From positions 372,001-436,000 of the forward strand of contig JALRMH010000016.1 of the NCBI GenBank assembly GCA_026119935.1: 64,000 bases of DNA, given 5' to 3'. This DNA is from Endothia cerciana (taxonomy: Eukaryota > Ascomycota > Sordariomycetes > Diaporthales > Cryphonectriaceae). This document shows, piece by piece, positions 10,667-21,788 of this stretch (position 1 is its first letter; each line of letters starts with the position of its first letter). Made by a program: the position numbers and the translations under genes. Under the pieces are notes generated by a model, which was not told the DNA's origin, did no database searches, and saw nothing but the letters and a program-made list of their open reading frames with translations.

Positions 10667-11734
10667 TCAGGTGGTGCGTGCCGGCGATCTGGTGAAGAGT
10701 GACTCGAGAGTATTCTTGACCTTCACGAGATTCTCATGTCCATCCTCCTGCGCTGCCTCGTAAGCCATGCGATACACATGCAAGGCCTCCGTGAACAAGA
10801 GGCGGCGGTCCGACCATCCCGTCAACCGCCTTAACTTTTCCGACCCAGTCCATTGGGGGAAATCGATAATCATCGACGGCCAAGGGTTATCCCCCGCGGC
10901 CAGGCTCGCGGCGTCGACATACCTGACGCCCCGGGAAATACCGTATTCCGCCACGAGGGCCCTGCCCAACTCGTCCACCGTCTCGTACCTCCGAGCAGAG
11001 ATGTTGAAGACCTGTCCCTCGACCTCCGCACGCCGCGCGTGTGCCGCGATAGCTACATAGGCGTCGCCACAGTCGTCGACGTGTACACAGTGGCAGATGC
11101 TGTCGGGCTGGGATATCAACAGCAGCTCCTTTCCGGGGTCGGCAGCTTTCTGGGCGACTTGGAAGAAGACGCCGTAATAGCTCGACGAGCGACCATGGAC
11201 GTTGGTGGGCCGCACCAAGACCGGTGAGAACGCATCATGGTGCTCGAATATCTTCTGGCTGTACTCGGCTCGGAGCTTCGCAATGGCTGGGGGGTTGATG
11301 GGGCTCTCCTCGGTATGCGGAGCCAAGTTCGGGTCATTCGCAAAGTGAGGGCCCACACCGTAGTCCTTACACCCGGACGTGAAAATCACGAGAGGCTTGA
11401 CACCCTCGCTCAAGCTGCGCGCACTGACGCCGCGGAACAAGCTGACGATGTTATTGTAATGCCGCACATAGTCGCTGTGGTCTTCGGTCGTTGACACGAT
11501 GACGTCGAGCGCGGGCGGCAACCGGATGGCGATTTTCTCATGAGAGTCAGCATCGTCAATACTCCCTATGACAGGTATGATCTCCTCGGTGACAAGGGCG
11601 TGAGCACCCGTGCCAGATCTCACGAGGCCGTAGGTGATCCAGCCGGCGCGGGCGAAGGCTCTTGCGACGGCATTACCAATGTAGCCATTGGCTCCGGTGA
11701 CAAGAGCTGTCTTCAAGCGATCTTCGGAGGCCAT
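10667..11734 (-). CDS. NAD(P)-dependent epimerase/dehydratase-like protein (extended SDR)
   Basis: Single-exon protein of 355 aa; the first ATG in frame is at 11734 (MASEDRLK). The N-terminus has the Rossmann dinucleotide motif TGANGYIG right after a beta strand, followed by a basic residue in GLVRSGTG. The middle has VIFTSGCKDYG (the usual active-site Ser/Thr region), LVRPTNVHGRSSSYYG and a substrate-side HVDDCGDAYVA segment typical of the extended or atypical SDR superfamily. The canonical YxxxK is not obvious: the expected region reads AEYSQKIFE, with only two residues between Tyr and Lys. The protein could therefore be an atypical SDR with a different mechanism. Substrate unknown. It lies between the rhodopsin and laccase genes on the same strand, with wide spacers, so no operon-like coupling is implied. 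Confidence 0.85.
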   Translation of the reverse strand: MASEDRLKTALVTGANGYIGNAVARAFARAGWITYGLVRSGTGAHALVTEEIIPVIGSIDDADSHEKIAIRLPPALDVIVSTTEDHSDYVRHYNNIVSLFRGVSARSLSEGVKPLVIFTSGCKDYGVGPHFANDPNLAPHTEESPINPPAIAKLRAEYSQKIFEHHDAFSPVLVRPTNVHGRSSSYYGVFFQVAQKAADPGKELLLISQPDSICHCVHVDDCGDAYVAIAAHARRAEVEGQVFNISARRYETVDELGRALVAEYGISRGVRYVDAASLAAGDNPWPSMIIDFPQWTGSEKLRRLTGWSDRRLLFTEALHVYRMAYEAAQEDGHENLVKVKNTLESLFTRSPARTT

Positions 11735-12706
11735 CTTTCCGCAATCCACAGATACATATGAATTCTTTTAGATGAACAGAATGACCACTTAGCATTGAAC
11801 TGGGGCGTGGCTGCTGGCATTTATGGTCCGTTTGCCAAATCTGAGCGCTGACAAATCAAGAGGCTGCTTACATATATCGTCTTTACATTTATCTTTTACT
11901 TGCTTGATGGTCCATATATCAGAATGGATCCTACAGGTATTGGACGTTCAGATTATCATATCCTAACCCTCCTTATGGCCAAGATAGGAGAGTAGGTGGG
12001 GTGTGCCCTCGAGAGGCTCGAACACGATTGGATGGGAGAGGGGGTGACCGCGATTCTTTCCTGCGTACTCACAACTGATGGCTCCAATAGTTCTGCTCGA
12101 ACCCCGGTATAGGTAACGGCCTAGAAATCAGTATGGGGGTCAGGCAAGTTTGTTGATGTAGAATTGTGTAGGTTTAATCCCACAGCACCTCTCCTAACCT
12201 TCTGACCCCCATCCCCATCCCGAAATTGTTCTTGAGTTCAGCAAACAGAGTAGCCGTCTTGAAATAGGAATATATCCGGAGTGGAAGGGGCATCTCACTG
12301 ATTGGTATCAATTTCCAAGGACTGCGTCTTATCATGTCTCGGCCACAGGATGTGAACTTTGTGCAGTGCGCGTATTTTCTTAACAAGATGGCAGACATTC
12401 ACAGGAAGTGCATTTCTCCAAACAAAGGTGTATTTTCGTATGTAACAATGAGCTGAATTCTTATATACTAGACGTCGTGTACCCAGAAATAGGCGAACGG
12501 TTGGAATGTTGACCTGGAAGTAATTACAGTGCGAATCTGAAATGGAAAGCAACGAGGCACGAGAAGTCATCTGCACGTAAGAAGAAAAGGGGGGGGGGGG
12601 GGTGGAGCCATTAAGAAGGAGCAGACAGGGCCCGCCATAGGAGCCCCATCGCCCAGCGAGATTGTGCCCCATAACACAGGAGCCTCGTGCGCGATCGCAC
12701 AGTGCC
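11735..12706. other. Intergenic, no gene recognised
   Basis: This is the upstream region of the SDR-like gene and the downstream region of the laccase. It contains a G-run at about 12589-12602. Minus-strand frames overlapping 12295-12852 have no recognisable motifs. Confidence 0.45.
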
Positions 12707-15483
12707 TCAAATTCCTGAGTCGTCCTGAAGATAAATGTCCTCAGAAGGATAATAAGCATTCCAGCTGCTACATTGCGCGTTGAGGTCATCGATGTCGGAC
12801 TGGCCCAACCCGGCTGTAAATGCATGAGGTTGCTCGAGGAAATTAACGCCAAGACCAGCAGAGGCGTGCCATGCGATGTGACAATGCCTTGTTAAATCAC
12901 AGTCAGTATTTTTCTTCCCTCCCCCTCCTCCCTCCCCCCAAATCATTTGAACGTCGGGAAGCAGCGGAAAGAACATACATCAGCCATGGCCCTGGGTTGT
13001 TGGTCTGGAATGCTATCACGAGCCAGCCTTTGGCAGGAAGCATCGTAACGTCGCGTCGAAGCGGGTTGTTTCCGTTGAGGCCGGACACATCCGACGGCGA
13101 GAAGGTGTAAGGTACCTGAGCCGCTGGAGGCTGAGAAGGAGAGCGGCCAAGCACCACGAAGTCATGACCATGAAGGTGAATTGGATGTGGCAGTGAAACA
13201 CCACTGGTTTCGGGATCATTTTCCAATAACCAGTACACCCACTGTCAACGTCATGTCAATATTACGAAGTACTTGCATTCCTCCGGTCAGTTCCCAACAG
13301 AATGCTTACCTTATTTGCCTCATCTATCTGCCAGACATTGTCACTTGCTGGCCAAGCAGTGGAATTGTCGATGACATATTGGGCAATGGGATGGCCCCAG
13401 TCGACTGTAAGAGTGGATCCGTTGATAGTCCACTTTCCCGTGGAAGCGGACAGCTGGATGTCCAGGGTATCATTACCAGATGCGAGGAAACCGGATGTCG
13501 ACACGGTGCGAGTAACCACCGGGGTGAGGTTGATGAGGTCCAAGCACTCGTGGTCGGTGGGAGCACTACCTTTATCGGTCGGGTTGCCATCTGGAGCGCC
13601 CCCGTAGTGAACAATCGCAGCTGGGTACGGGTTATTGGATTTACCACACAAGCCGCCCCCGCCAAACGTGATATTCATCCAGTAGTTATCCGTGGCTTGG
13701 GTGGCATCAAGTGTCACATCATAACGCTGGCCAATACCGACGAAGAGGCTGTCCGTCGTGAAGGAATCCACTGGAACGAAATCAGATGCAATGATCGTCA
13801 TGTTGTGGCCCACAACGGACACCTGAAAGCTGTTCTCGACACCTGCAGTACTATCAGCTTGGGATCTTCGGACTCACTATTGTGGCTCGGAATAGCTCAC
13901 TAGTGTTGATAAGTCGCAAACGGTGTCTCTTGCCCGGAGTCAATGTGATAGTCTGATATTCACCTTCCGTCGTGTTCGCTGGGTTGATATTTGTTCCATT
14001 GAAGCTTTATGAGGTTAGTTGAACACCGCCCTTATGTGACATTCGAGAACAGTGGGTTGGCAGAATTTGGCAATGGGAATCGCCAAGGTGTGTCTTCGCA
14101 TGGCGTTGGCGAGGGGTGCTATCGCCACGCAACGTTCAGAATATAGGGGAGTGTATTCGGAGAGGACAAGGGTAGGTTGGGAAAGATGCATAAAAGAAGC
14201 AGAAGAATATTGGAACATACAGTATGTTGTTACTGGCAGGTGGCACATTGCTCTGCGTGTAAACAACGAGCTCGTCTGCTGTTTGGTAGTAATAATCGGA
14301 GAGGAGGAGAGGACCCAGGTCAACGTCATATGGAAGGCTGGCTGGCCCATCGATCTGGATCGGGCCAACGATGCCATTTCCGTACTGTGCTGAGAAGTGA
14401 GAGTCTACTACTAGTCAGAATTTATCAAATATTCGGGATATCCAATCAGACTTACGATACCAGCTAGTTCCATACTGGTGTGCGATATACGTGTACCTGT
14501 TATGTGTTAGGACACTCCAGCGGAACTCGAGGCCTCGCATCTCAGACACGCCTTCAACAAGCAAGATACAGAGACACGTAGGTATTGAATTACTACTCAC
14601 GTTCTTGAGCCTCCATTCGGCGGGATGGGACACTCGGTAACACCATTTACTCCATCTTGTAGCTACAAAAAGAGCTTTAGCGCTGCAGGACCAAGGTAAC
14701 AGCAGTAAAGGTGGGAGTATAAATGAAGCTGAGAAATAGGGTTTACTTGCATTGGTGTTGAGCTGTCTGATACCGTGCCAGTGAATTGTTGTCCCTGTGA
14801 AAATGTTAAAGACGTTACGACCCTGCAATTCGAACGCCAATAACTTACCATTGTATTTGAGATTATTTGTCACCTTCACGGAAATTGTATCACCCCACTG
14901 AGCATATATGAGGGGACCTATACACCGAGGTTAATAATAAAGAAAGCTATTACTACCAATCTGTGCAGACTGTACCGATGATATCGCCTGAGAGAGTCTC
15001 TGGGTTAGCTTATGCGCATGCAGCATGATGCAGTATGGAAATGGCATGTTTACCATTGACTAGCATGACATCTTCCTTGACAACACCGTCTGGACCAACC
15101 CAATTCTCAGCTTGGGTCAGAGTTAAGTCGTACTAAGTGTACTCTTGTTAGACTTCTGCAAGTTGATGATCATGCGGAAACCTACCTCTCGGGTGACACC
15201 TGTCAATGGGGTTTGCAGTTCCTGATATGTATTAGTTTTCATCATGCAAGTCAAATTCTTTGGAAATGCACCCAGGGTGGAACTGGAGTTTGTATTAGGT
15301 CTGAAATCCACTCACATAGTCAGTGTTGATATCGAAAGAGCCGCTGATCCAGCAAGCACGGTTCGAGGCTGTGTTGCAATTCTCTTCCTGGCGAGCCTCT
15401 AGAGATCCGAGAAGTGATGGTGCAGCCCAGGTCAGCCGAGAGGCTATAAGCCCAGAGAACAGGGCTCGAAGCATTGAAGACAT
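12707..15483 (-). CDS. Secreted ascomycete laccase (multicopper oxidase)
   Basis: Oxidises phenolic substrates and reduces O2 to water, outside the cell. Thirteen exons were resolved: 15316-15483, 15186-15221, 15054-15132, 14976-14999, 14849-14917, 14747-14794, 14601-14655, 14456-14496, 14221-14404, 13901-14004, 13310-13842, 12979-13241, 12707-12887. They total 1785 nt (594 aa). Every junction has GT..AG ends and keeps phase. An N-terminal signal peptide is followed by an early Cys-rich segment (CNTASNRACWISGSFDI). All four copper motifs are intact: HWHG (about 130-133), WYHSH (172-176), HPIHLHGHD (466-474) and HCHIAWH (536-542), with Leu as the likely axial residue near 547. The protein ends in DSGI, matching the C-terminal plug of ascomycete laccases (DSGL/I/V). 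Roles may be lignin or phenol degradation, pigment formation or detoxification; the sequence does not distinguish them. Confidence 0.96.
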
Positions 15484-18400
15484 ATCAACACACAGGACGA
15501 ATTGTGGGGATGCCCACCGAAGAAGAAGCAACGAGATCAATGTAAAAAGCAGATTGTGATCAGCGCTGTGTGATGACAAGCCATATTCTCGGGGATCGGA
15601 AGGGAGGCAAGAAGACTGGTCTTTATACTTTGAGTCTGATAACATGAAATCGACGCCAGCGTCCATACCCAGGTCATCGTAAATATAGAAAATTTAAGAA
15701 ATATCGCCCCGCCTGAGGTTCGTGCCAACGAGGCTCACGTTACCATAGCGGCTGAAGGCTTACTGAATAGGCAGCCATTCAAGAGGAGAGTCTGGGTTCC
15801 GCCGCTTGATACCGCCCATACTGACCAGTAAGCTAAACACGGCATCATTAACCGGGAACCACACAGCTGGCCCCGAGATGGTGTGAATAACTCGAAGCAA
15901 CATGAGTACAGGATGATACTAGTTGAGGAACTCGATCAGGACGGAAGAGGAAAGCTATGTGAGATGACTTTCCAGTAAATTGAAAGTACCCAATACCCAA
16001 TATGTAGAGTGCAGCAACATTACAGCAGCACTATTGCCCGGTTCTTGACAGTGATGTTGCAGAGCTTTACCTCACCGTTGGCATGTATGTAGAAGCTTAG
16101 AGCTAATAAAGCGTCCTGAAGAGGAATGATGGCTAATTTTGGGGTGGTCAAGACGGCTCTAACGAAAGACTTGCCGATGAGCTTAGGCTCGTAGTGCCAT
16201 CTTTCAATGGCCTGATTTTCGTCGCAATAGTGGAAGGAGTTGGTGCTTGGTTTGAGAAAACACCAATCTGTATGGGTCATAGTCCGAGGAGAGGGGCTTG
16301 AAAGCAGGCTTATGAGGAGGAGGAGGCATAAAAGGATGCTGTACCCTCCAGGAGGGAGTCCATGAACAGGAACCCATCCGTTCAACTGAAAACCTCAAAC
16401 TTCGTAAACCATTCAGTGCCTTAGTATACGAAACATGCAGGTCGGGTGGTCAGACCTCTTAAAACGTACCGAGATGTAATCCATCACCCAACCCATAATC
16501 ACACAAGACTTGATATCTACTTTGCGCGCGTATGGTCAGACTTGGCGGAAACGCTACATGTAAGAATCCGAGAGTGGGTCAATTAGTCGGAGTCTTCGGG
16601 TTCTGTGCGCTAGCCCTACCTCTCGCGTGTCAGCAAGCCCCAAAGATTGAAGGTGCCTAAAAGGTGACGCAAGCCTCTTCGATTCCGCGCTGAACACGAA
16701 GCAACCATGGACCCGGTCAAGGCAGAAACTGCAAAGGCGAACTCCGATATGCTGACCTTGTCATCGCCCGTCAAATATTGTCACAGTATTTTCCATCCCA
16801 ATCACAGGAATTTTGGCAGGGTGATACGCATATGCTCGGCTCGAAAATATGCTTATCGTGGCTGTCGCACGATCCGAGTCCCATTGCTGATGTAATTACT
16901 ACTCCTCTACATAGGGGTTTAGTCCGTCCGCCAAGAGGCCATCAACTCGTGTCAGCTAGGCTGTGATGAACGACAAGCTGGCCAGTAATAATGAGTTGAT
17001 GTTGTTGGAGATATTCCATAACATATCGTATGATCCTCGAGCAATGCCATGTCGTCTCGTCTGCGCCCCGAGACTATGCAACGTCAACTTCCACATGACA
17101 CTCAACGGGGCTGAAGATATCAGGTTTCTTGCATCGAAAATAAACTTCAAATCTCGGTTGACGGCATCAACTGACCCAAGGCTCTGGATCTAGTTCGGTG
17201 TGTACCGTCATAGGAAGTGGAACCTTAATGTACATATACAACTTTATACAAACAGGCCTCGGCCCTTGAGCTGTATAGCACACCACTGAGATTATACAGT
17301 CCGATATAACACTAGATTTCAGAAATTCACAATACTTTGGGCACATTATATCAACTATCCTCCACATTTGATGCTGCACGTACGCCAAATCGGACAATAG
17401 TTAGGATACATGTGCACGGAATGTGCTACATCACGGATCGAACCACAATTTATTGAACCTAAGGCCATTCCGGGAGCTGCGTCGGTTCCTGGATGAGACT
17501 GTATTCGGCGGGCAATCTGGAAGAACATCATTGACGTGGAATAGGAGCGAGCACATCAATTAAACCACGCATTGAGCTTTCGAACAGCGATCTTGGCCCA
17601 TTTGCCACCTGCACGAATTTGGACTCGTCTGGGACTGAAACCATGCACTTCATGCCTCGTATGTTAGTCCTGAAGCATCTCAAAGGACAAGCGGGTGATT
17701 TCAAGCACCTTCGGATGGCTCGCTATGTCAGGCCCCTGCCAGTCAGCACGCCAATATCGGCAGGCCTATTGCGGATGCATGCAGATAGGCATGTGGAGAT
17801 TTTATTAGAGGACAACCTTCAGAACATGAGGGCGGCGCGTATTCATTCAATAGTGTCCTGCTCTGTGCGCAGGGACTGTGCTGGATTGACCAGTCCGCCG
17901 TGGACAATGTTCACGAAAACGAGAGCGAGCGAAAGTTACTTTGCGGCTAGTCGTTTTTCCAGAGCCCCTGACCCGGCCGTATGCGAGGGCTGAGGTCCCA
18001 CATCACAACCACATGGAAGGAGGTGTGCTGAGGCCCAAAGGGTTGTAACTGGTCGGCACTTCGAAGCTACCAAGCCGATAAGCCGGAGGGCCTTAACTGG
18101 TGACTTTCCCTATGACACTACGATCACATGTCCATTGCATTAATATTACAGCTCGTTGCCCTAGATGATCATATCATCCCGTAAGCCCTAGTAGGCGCTT
18201 TGGCGCGTAGTTTCACGGCGTCAAGGATGACAGCCGCAACCCTGGAAGCGCTGTCAGCCTGGAATCCGGTACAAGCCACAGAAACAGGATGCTCGTCGTA
18301 CAGATCTCTGCCGATTCGTGGTGGCACTTCACTTCCCGTGCTGATATTGATGTCGGTAGCCACACTCTTCATTAATATGACTCGGTCATCTCTCTTCGAT

Positions 18401-19926
18401 AAGGGGTCTAGTTAGCGCTAGGTTGTTAACAACACTGGCCTCGTCTCGCCCGTGAGTCAGAGATGCCCTCAGAACTTGGTCAGAAATCCTGCAACGCCTT
18501 ACGACCAATACGAAATGTACAGCTATCCCGCAGAACCTTGGTAAACGACCTCGGGAATGGCAGGATCGCATTGAGATCTGAGTCGGCCGCTTTCAGCCTG
18601 GCAGGATGAGGCACTGAGCATTCAGCCCGCTACCATGTCATCCAATCGATAACTTTCGTTGCGGCGCGGCACCGCTCTCTGTTGGGAAGGCTACCAAAGG
18701 CTGCCTCTCAAGTTCACAGATCTCAGGATCATACGTGGATTGCATGCATCAAACATCGGTCATACGAAGGTGGCTTTTGCGGCACGTCACGGTGCTCGAC
18801 AGCCAGTCAACATCGAACTAGATGCTGACCAGCTTAGCTATTGCGCAATCTTGGTCACGGGGCAATGTACTATTTTGGGCGCCTCTTTGGCATGTGAAGA
18901 TCTACATGGGCTGAACACTTGCTCCGGTTCGTGTCTATATCCTACACAAGTCCAAAAAGAACTTCCGCCTTCAAGAGAATGATTTACCTCATAATTCCAG
19001 CTAGTTTCCCTTTTCCACGGCCCTGTGGGAATGTTTCCTCCGCGGGTACCGAAAGATGGATATCCTAGGTATCGAGGACATAGACTCTTACTGCATTCAA
19101 CGGTTCATGCAACAATATCCACGGAACTTCTTCGGGCCGGACACTCCGCCGCTGAAGCAACGAATGTGGGGCGCCGTCTCTTCGAACAGTACCATACCTA
19201 CATAGTATCTCGTGGCGTACCGTGGTACCTACGTGGCTGCTCCATAGAGCAAGGTCAAAATAAAACTACTTACCAGTAGCAATGAATGAGGCTCAAAGGT
19301 TGCCTGAACCTGGAAAGTCCTTGGCAATAGCCGCAGTTTGATACCCAGACCCTCGGATCGAGAGGGAGATCGTCTCACAATATGGTTAGTAGCCGTAGCC
19401 TTTGTAAAGGATAAACCAAGATTCTGCAAATCACCGTCCAGAAGCATTTCTCAGCCTTCGGCATCCTCCTATCCTGGAAGCATATCCTTCAGGCATTTCG
19501 ACTCCATGAACCCGCAATTTTGTGGTCAGGAAGGCCGATGCCCACCGAGCGCGTACACCCCACAACGAGGTTTCGAGCCATTCTGAGAAGAAAACTCGAG
19601 ACCATTTACTTGAGCAGATACACAAGGGAAACCTCATTGGCGCGTAGGTACGGGTCCGCACTACTGCTTTCCACACAAGTAAGAGGGTTTCTCTCCAGCA
19701 CTTCCCCCCTAAAGTCCAGATGTTGTTCCCTCTGGCTGCCAGGCATCGTACACGCTTGCACATGATCTCAGTCTCTGCATGTGGACGGCCCAGCCCAGCC
19801 AGTAGCTGTTCAGTGGACATGGTTATACAGACCAGCGCTCAGCATCAACCCCTGGTACTGTTTACATGATAGTGAGTCGGATACCCAGTCCAGCGCCCCC
19901 GTTTAGCTTTGCTGCTATCCTGGTTT
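15484..19926. other. Long intergenic stretch with coding-like fragments only
   Basis: About 4.4 kb between the laccase and the MFS carrier. No complete gene is supported. A plus-strand frame at 19028-19204 is protein-like (contains GIEDIDSYCIQRFMQQYPR, then ends at a stop). Minus-strand frames near 18169-18372 (contains DEHPVSVACTGFQADSASRV) and 16020-16398 are similarly suggestive but short and lack consistent splice partners. These may be remnants of decayed genes. The segment just below 15700 presumably holds the laccase promoter. Confidence 0.35.
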
Positions 19927-21423
19927 TCAGACTTTCACGAACAGCGCCGATTTGGTCATCATGCGGGCTGCGAGGAAGAGGACAGAACCAATGACCAGGG
20001 ACGCGCCACCAAAATAGCCAGGCCCGTTGTAGCTCCCGGGTGCCGTGGTATCCTGGACCGAATTCAAAATGGCTCCCGCAATAGGGGGGCCCGTCAGGCC
20101 GCCGCACGCCCAGATGGTCATTGTGAAACCCATCATGGATCCTAGATACTTCGGGTCGGGGGTGATCTGCGCGATGATCGCCGCCTGCAGTGAGACGATG
20201 CTTCCGATGAAGAGACCCTCGAAGATAGTCACGACGATGACCCCGGCAGCAGAGTCCGTGCCAGCCCAGACAAACAGAGTCACCGCGCAAAGCAGGCCAT
20301 TGAGGATGACGACATTGAAGCAGCCCAGCCTGTCGGCCAGGGTGCCGGCGAAGACCCTCCCGAAGATTGACACAGCATTGAAGATGGCTACGGTGTAGGG
20401 GGCCAGACTCGCGCTCAGCCCAGCCGTTGTCGAAAAGCTCGGTAGGTAGAACAGCGGGACATACATGCCCCAATTCAGAAGCCAGCCGCCCGCCGCAACG
20501 AGGATGTAGATGGGTCTTCTCATGAGGCTGAAATCCATGGACTGTTTGGTCGGTGGGAGCCGCGTCTTCATCGTCAGGCTCGCGTAGGCGAGGAGAACCA
20601 GTATGATGAGCGCACATACGCGGACAGACCCTGCAATACTTCAGCATTTGTCTTTGCGCGGGAAGGTGGGGATACAGGGGGTTCCTACATCCAAAGCTAA
20701 GGCCCACGTTGTTGAGCAGCCTGTTCAGCGTGACCGGGAAAATTACTCCGCCCAGGGCTGCACCAGCCATGACGATACCCAGAGCCAGCCCCTGACGAGC
20801 GTTGAAGTAGTGACCTACGATGGCAAGCGAGGTGCTGAACATCATACCCAGGCATATTCCCCCAAGGACTGCTTGGGCAAGGAAGAACTGATAGTATTGG
20901 TGGCAGAAGCTGGTCAACACCAAGGAGACCACATAGACCAGAGACGCCGGGATCATCACCTGGGGTGAATCTTAGTCTTCGTCCTCAAAAGTTGGTGGGG
21001 AGGGCATCAACATACGACATTGCCGTACCGGTCGAATATTGGTCCCCCTACTAGACCCCCTGCAAAATTGAGAAAGATCTGCACGGAGCCGATCCAGCTG
21101 ATATCGGACTGAGTATAGGACTTGAGCTGATGCTCGCTGTAATATTGCTGATAGATGCTGGAAATGCCATTAGCCCTCGGGTCGGGTTGCCTAGCTGTTC
21201 TGAAGAGACAGACTCACCCAAAGCCGGTGAGGTACCCAAATGTACAGAACATCACGGCGGCGGCACCTGAAACCACCAGCCAAGCCCTCAGGCCACCCTC
21301 GGGATATTCCAGACCAGGTCCCCGATCATCATCATTTGTTGATCCCGTGGAGTCGTCATTTTTGACCTGTGTGATCGGATCGTCACTATTCAGTGGATTG
21401 TCCTTCTCACCGGCCGATCCCAT
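19927..21423 (-). CDS. MFS monocarboxylate-type transporter (MCT/Mch family)
   Basis: Twelve-helix secondary transporter, 440 aa, for a monocarboxylate or similar small organic anion, probably at the plasma membrane. Exons: 21218-21423, 21016-21157, 20689-20959, 19927-20630; introns of 56-60 nt with canonical ends, and the sum closes in frame. The ATG at 21423 (MGSAGEKDN) is the first true ATG. A hydrophilic N-terminus leads to PEGGLRAWLVV, the family's entry into TM1. Then come SDISWIGSVQIFLNF and GPIFDRYGNVV, characteristic of fungal Mch-type carriers, with the second half starting near DFSLMRRPIYIL and ending NGPGYFGGASLVIGS. The gene is divergent from a Zn2Cys6 regulator with only 365 bp between starts, which suggests the regulator controls it. 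Substrate cannot be assigned; riboflavin, nicotinate or carboxylates are possible in this family. Confidence 0.9.
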
Positions 21424-21788
21424 GGTTCTCGATCTGACAAGCCTGCTACGGTTCACCAAAGTGGTAGACAAGTGCAGGAATTTTTGGGAGGAAGATGGTG
21501 AGGGAGGAACGTTCGACTTGAACAGGTCAAGAAAAAAAGGCGCGGAAAAACTGTCTTATGCGAATTGCTCTAGCTACCTTGCCAGATGTTGGGAACATGG
21601 TGGCCGTCGACGGGATATATGCAGGCAGTTGAGCCGGACTTTTGCCTAATGGGGACATGGCATCCTGTCAGAACGGAGTCGGCGGCAGACCCGCAATTCT
21701 GTAACCACGGGAAATCTCTGATCGAGTCCTCATCGATCCCCGGCGTCACGGACATCACTCGGTGATAGTCCCAGTTTAGCCAATTCCG
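21424..21788. promoter_or_regulatory. Shared promoter of MFS carrier and Zn2Cys6 regulator
   Basis: 365 bp between two divergent start codons. CGG triplets typical of Zn2Cys6 half-sites occur as CGGAGTCGGCGG at 21674-21685 and CGGCGTCACGG (CGG-N5-CGG) at 21741-21751. Binding by the neighbouring regulator is an inference. Confidence 0.55.

Noticed and set aside
17619..17993. Plus-strand ORF of 124 codons in the laccase-carrier gap
   Set aside because: No motif, no splice partner and no conserved-looking composition; treated as chance.
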